This document shows positions 61,183 through 64,000 of a DNA stretch of 64,000 nt, piece after piece; the stretch's first letter is position 1; each line of letters starts with the position of its first letter. This stretch comes from Streptomyces sp. NBC_00102 (GTDB lineage: Bacteria > Actinomycetota > Actinomycetes > Streptomycetales > Streptomycetaceae). The notes beneath the pieces were generated by a model. That model was not told the origin of the DNA, searched no databases, and worked only from the letters and a program-made list of their open reading frames with translations. The DNA is taken from contig NZ_JAPEMC010000001.1 in assembly GCF_026343115.1 (NCBI RefSeq), forward strand, positions 2,170,001 through 2,234,000. The letters run 5' to 3'. The position numbers and the translations under genes are program-made.

Positions 61183-61863
61183 CTACTCCGCGGAGAGAGC
61201 TTCGCGGACCGCGTCACGGGAATCCGCCGGCAGAGAGCGGTAGGCACCCCAGATCCGCTCGGCTTCGCTGAACTCCCGCTTGTCCTTGGCGACCCAGCCG
61301 GCCAGCATCTTCCGCGCAAGGGCGCCGAGCCCTTCAACGCTGGTCAGTACGGCACCGAGATCAGCGAGCTGGCTACGGCCGCCAACCCGGCAGCGGTTGC
61401 ATTCCGAGACCAGCTGGATCTCCTCGCTGCCGTCCGGCTGACTGACGGCACGGCGGGCGATGTCGATCTGGGCGGACTCGTAGGTGCCGTCCTCGTAAGA
61501 CTCACCCGGCGTGATTCCGCACGAACGGCAGAAGTGTCCGTCCCGGGAGAGCACCTCACGTCGCTGGGTGGCCGTCAGAGTTCCGGCGGACTTGGTGGCC
61601 TTGCCGGGCTCCCAGACAGGCGCACCCATCTTCACAAAACGCTGTTCGTGAGCGCTCAGAGTGATGTCGTCACGGCTGTTGTGGATCTGCCAGCCATGGT
61701 CCCGGAGGTCACGCACCCGCCGGTCGACCTGGCTGACACCGGGCAACGCCGCCTTGAGTTGTTCCTTGGTAAAGATGCTGTCCTCACCCACCACGGTGAC
61801 AAGCCACAGAGCAGCACGCTTCATGGTCCCGAGATTCTCGTCCGTCCACGACGGCAGGGTCAT
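61183..61863 (-). CDS. Winged-helix protein with HNH-like zinc knuckle
   Basis: The 226-residue protein has an N-terminal winged helix (TKEQLKAALPGVSQVDRRVR, DLRDHGWQIHNSRDD). It also has a treble-clef region: LTATQRREVLSRDGHFCRSC with the first Cys pair and VSECNRCRVGG with the second. Between them the expected DH of HNH nucleases is replaced by AQIDIARRAV, so the catalytic histidine is missing. It may bind DNA or be an inactive HNH. ATG follows GGAGAG. It is the first gene of the minus-strand operon. Confidence 0.75.
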   Translation of the reverse strand: MTLPSWTDENLGTMKRAALWLVTVVGEDSIFTKEQLKAALPGVSQVDRRVRDLRDHGWQIHNSRDDITLSAHEQRFVKMGAPVWEPGKATKSAGTLTATQRREVLSRDGHFCRSCGITPGESYEDGTYESAQIDIARRAVSQPDGSEEIQLVSECNRCRVGGRSQLADLGAVLTSVEGLGALARKMLAGWVAKDKREFSEAERIWGAYRSLPADSRDAVREALSAE

Positions 61864-62109
61864 CTTGCTCTCCTCGCTTCACGTGCTCCACGGGCACACC
61901 AAGCCGAGCCGGAACGGGTCGCACCGCGCCACTGGCTCTCGTGGCAGCAACTCTGGGCTGCTCGGGAGCCCGAACGCCAGCCCTTGAGCGGTTTCGAGGG
62001 CAGATGGAAAACAACACAGCCTTTCGCGTCACTGCGGCCACGACAGACAATCAACAGATTCATTCACTGAGACCAGCCCATACCTGGCCCGCCCCCTAGG
62101 AGCGTCCGG

Positions 62110-62964
62110 TTGCCCGCGAGCAAGCACCACCAATGGAAGCCTCTTCCTGACACGGTCTCTTGTGCGAAGCGTCGGTTCGTCGCGCAGCTCAGAAAGGTTC
62201 GTGAAGAAAGCCAGTGCACCCAGGCGGAGATCGCGCAAGCCATCCCGCTGGCCGCGAGCTCGCTGTCCAACCACCTGAACGGTGGCCGGGTACCCGAGGA
62301 AGCTCATCTGGCCAGCCTCTTCGCGAACATCGAGACCGAGGTCATCGCCCGCGGCGGGCAGATGCCGTGCTCCCTCAGCACCCTGCTTGAACTGCGAGAG
62401 AAAGCCCTGTTCAGGCACTGTGCGTGCTGTTCCCGGGATACGGCCGCCTCCGTGTCACTGTCGGAGACGTCTCCCGGAGGCGAAGCAGGGGAAGAGGAGC
62501 CGCCGATTCCCCGCTCCGCACACCGGGTTCTGCCACGGCATCTCCGCACCCGCAGGTACGGCCGGCGGACCAAAATCGAGATACCGACGCGGACCGATGT
62601 GCCGGTCCCCCTTCAGCAGGGGGACCGGCACACTTCCAGCTTTCTGGAAGAGACATGGCCGGCTGCAGTCAGCGAGCTCGCTGACACTCTGTCAACGAGC
62701 CGGTACAGAGAGGCAGACATCATGATGTGGAGCGCCGCGACGAATCTCACCGCACATGATGTCCAGGTCTTCGTCGCCGGCTGCCGGGCCGCAGGGCTGG
62801 AAGAGGCCGCCAACCAGGTCCTGACGACCGCCGCACGCCGAGACGCCCAGGCCGTCATCAGCATCGCTGCCGCGCTCCACGAGCAGAAGCAGTACGACGA
62901 CGCTGGCCGCCTGCTGACAGCGGCGTCCCAGGCGCGCGAAGAAACCTTCACCCGGTCCAGATAA
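62110..62964 (+). CDS. XRE-family regulator of the island
   Basis: The 284-residue protein has an Xre-type HTH (25-75: FVAQLRKVREESQCTQAEIA, then LAASSLSNHLNGGRVPEEAH). A Cys-containing linker (RHCACCSRDT) follows, and the C-terminal helical region (190-284) resembles TPR-like repeats (ARRDAQAVISIAAALHEQKQ). The TTG at 62110 has AGGAG at 7 bases, which supports this unusual start. It is divergent from the HNH gene across 246 bp, so it likely controls both sides of the island, like a controller protein in restriction-modification systems. Confidence 0.75.
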   Translation: MPASKHHQWKPLPDTVSCAKRRFVAQLRKVREESQCTQAEIAQAIPLAASSLSNHLNGGRVPEEAHLASLFANIETEVIARGGQMPCSLSTLLELREKALFRHCACCSRDTAASVSLSETSPGGEAGEEEPPIPRSAHRVLPRHLRTRRYGRRTKIEIPTRTDVPVPLQQGDRHTSSFLEETWPAAVSELADTLSTSRYREADIMMWSAATNLTAHDVQVFVAGCRAAGLEEAANQVLTTAARRDAQAVISIAAALHEQKQYDDAGRLLTAASQAREETFTRSR

Positions 62965-63058
62965 TGGGGATACGCGTGCAGCGGCCATCACCCGCCTGAA
63001 GTACCCCACCCCACAAATCCCCTGGCCCCAGCCGTGAGTCGCGTGCCAGAGTCGCCGT

Positions 63059-64000
63059 ATGACCATCAGATACCCCCGCCCCCTCCGCCCCGGTGACCGT
63101 GTCGCCGTCACCTCTCCCTCGTCCGGCGTTCCGGAGAGGCTCCGGGGGCGGTTCGACGCCGCGGTGCGGGTGGTGGAGGACCGGGGGTACGAGGTGGTGG
63201 TCGGGGCGTGCATGGACGGGTCCCGGCATGTCAGCGCGCCGGCGGGTGAACGGGCCGCCGAGTTCGAGGCGTTCCTGACCGATCCCGGCATTCGGGCCGT
63301 CGTGCCGCCGTGGGGCGGGGAGACGGCGATCGACGTGGTGCCGCTGATCGACTGGGAGAAGGTCGCCGCGGCCGAACCGACGTGGGTGGTCGGGTACTCG
63401 GACATAACGACGCTGATCACGCCGCTGACGCTGCTGTCCGGCACGGCGACCGTGCACGGCAGCAACCTCATGGACACGCCCTACCGGACGCCCGACGGCC
63501 TGCTCTCGTGGCTGGACGTCGTGGAGTCGGAGACTGGGAGCCGGTTCACCCAGTCCTCGCCCGGCCGGTACCGGTCCGCCGGCTGGGACGACTGGACCGG
63601 GAAGCCGGGGAACGACGACCTCGGCCTCGACACCGACGGCCGGTGGACCCGGCTCGACGGCGGCACCGGCGACGTGGACGTGACGGGGAGGCTCGTCGGC
63701 GGGTGCGTGGAGACGCTCGCCAATCTGGCGGGCAGCCGGTATCTGGACGTACGCGCCTTCGCCCGCGACCACGCGCCGGAGGGGCTCGTGGTCTACGTCG
63801 AGGCGTGTGAGGACAACGCCTTCACCATCTGCCGCAACCTCCACGGCCTGCGGATCAACGGCTTCTTCGACCACGCCAACGCCGTGCTCGTCGGCCGTAC
63901 TTCGGCCCCCGACGATGCCACCATGACGCAGCACGAGGCGGTGGTGGACGCCCTCGGGATGCTGGGCGTACCGATCGTCGCCGACGTCGAGTGCGGCCAT
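63059..64000 (+). CDS. S66-family LD-carboxypeptidase / MccF-like protein (3' end cut)
   Basis: The 314 visible residues belong to the S66 serine peptidase family. PGDRVAVTSPSSGVPERL begins the fold. VVGYSDITTLI carries the nucleophile Ser114. VYVEACEDN supplies the catalytic Glu, and the window ends just at VECGH with the catalytic His. LD-carboxypeptidases trim peptidoglycan tetrapeptides; MccF relatives cleave microcin C-like peptide nucleotides and give immunity. Longer inserts around residue 160-200 resemble the MccF-like subgroup. The last few residues lie beyond the window. Confidence 0.9.
   Translation, partial: MTIRYPRPLRPGDRVAVTSPSSGVPERLRGRFDAAVRVVEDRGYEVVVGACMDGSRHVSAPAGERAAEFEAFLTDPGIRAVVPPWGGETAIDVVPLIDWEKVAAAEPTWVVGYSDITTLITPLTLLSGTATVHGSNLMDTPYRTPDGLLSWLDVVESETGSRFTQSSPGRYRSAGWDDWTGKPGNDDLGLDTDGRWTRLDGGTGDVDVTGRLVGGCVETLANLAGSRYLDVRAFARDHAPEGLVVYVEACEDNAFTICRNLHGLRINGFFDHANAVLVGRTSAPDDATMTQHEAVVDALGMLGVPIVADVECGH

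Noticed and set aside
50474..62964. Island as a PGL/BREX or DISARM system
   Set aside because: No PglZ, PglX, BrxC-like or DrmA/DrmB proteins are present; the signature proteins are Z1, MORC-like ATPase and Vsr.

Overview
The window is chromosomal DNA of a high-GC actinomycete, almost certainly a Streptomyces. Third codon positions are very GC-rich, GTG and TTG starts are common, one gene carries a rare TTA codon, and the gene families are typical of the genus: class F sortase, DasR-controlled AA10 lytic polysaccharide monooxygenase, DUF3311 with a sodium:solute symporter, an extra YidC, and secreted CBM35 glycanases. Two genes are cut by the window edges: a TetR regulator at the left and an S66 carboxypeptidase at the right.

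Left part (1-19.6 kb). A TetR regulator faces a DUF1772 membrane protein across two matching palindromic operators. Next come a spermidine synthase-like protein, a TPR regulator, a histidine phosphatase and a PAP2 phosphatase. A tightly coupled operon (5919-10200) encodes a Cas4/AddB-like Fe-S PD-(D/E)XK nuclease, an unknown middle protein and an SF1-type helicase/ATPase. It is followed by a TetR remnant, small unknown genes, the first of three identical tRNA-Lys(CTT) genes, an M6 metalloprotease, a PAS-GGDEF-EAL cyclic-di-GMP enzyme, a flavin-dependent oxidoreductase, and a maleate isomerase-like protein divergent from an IclR regulator.

Glucan cluster (19.6-29 kb, minus strand). A LacI regulator, a Tat-type sugar-binding lipoprotein, two ABC permeases, a secreted multi-CBM GH87-type alpha-1,3-glucanase and a cytoplasmic GH13 alpha-glucosidase form a set for breaking an alpha-glucan outside the cell, importing the oligosaccharides and hydrolysing them. 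Repeats of one motif, the likely LacI operators, lie in front of both the binding-protein gene and lacI.

Middle part (29-50 kb). Two further tRNA-Lys copies flank an AA10 enzyme with DasR sites, an SPFH protein and a secreted NlpC/P60-type hydrolase. A two-gene pair at 34.3-35.3 kb shares a Gly/Asn-rich motif at the C-terminus of one protein and the N-terminus of the other. Housekeeping and cell-surface genes follow: class F sortase, an LARTG-anchored protein, HAD phosphatase, a ROK regulator divergent from a Gfo/Idh/MocA oxidoreductase and a heme-degrading-domain protein. Then come a dehydrogenase with a PLD-like membrane protein, an FAH-family hydrolase, YidC, a symporter and a SEC-C protein.

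Defence island (50.5-63 kb). Base composition is visibly less GC-rich here. Genes encode a MORC/MutL-like GHKL ATPase, a Z1-domain P-loop protein, a Vsr-type endonuclease, a C5-cytosine methyltransferase convergent with and overlapping vsr, a NO VEIN/DUF3883-type nuclease, a SNF2 helicase, a ParB-like protein, a winged-helix protein with an HNH-like zinc knuckle, and an XRE regulator. It looks like a composite modification-dependent anti-phage system and is the most interesting part of the window.
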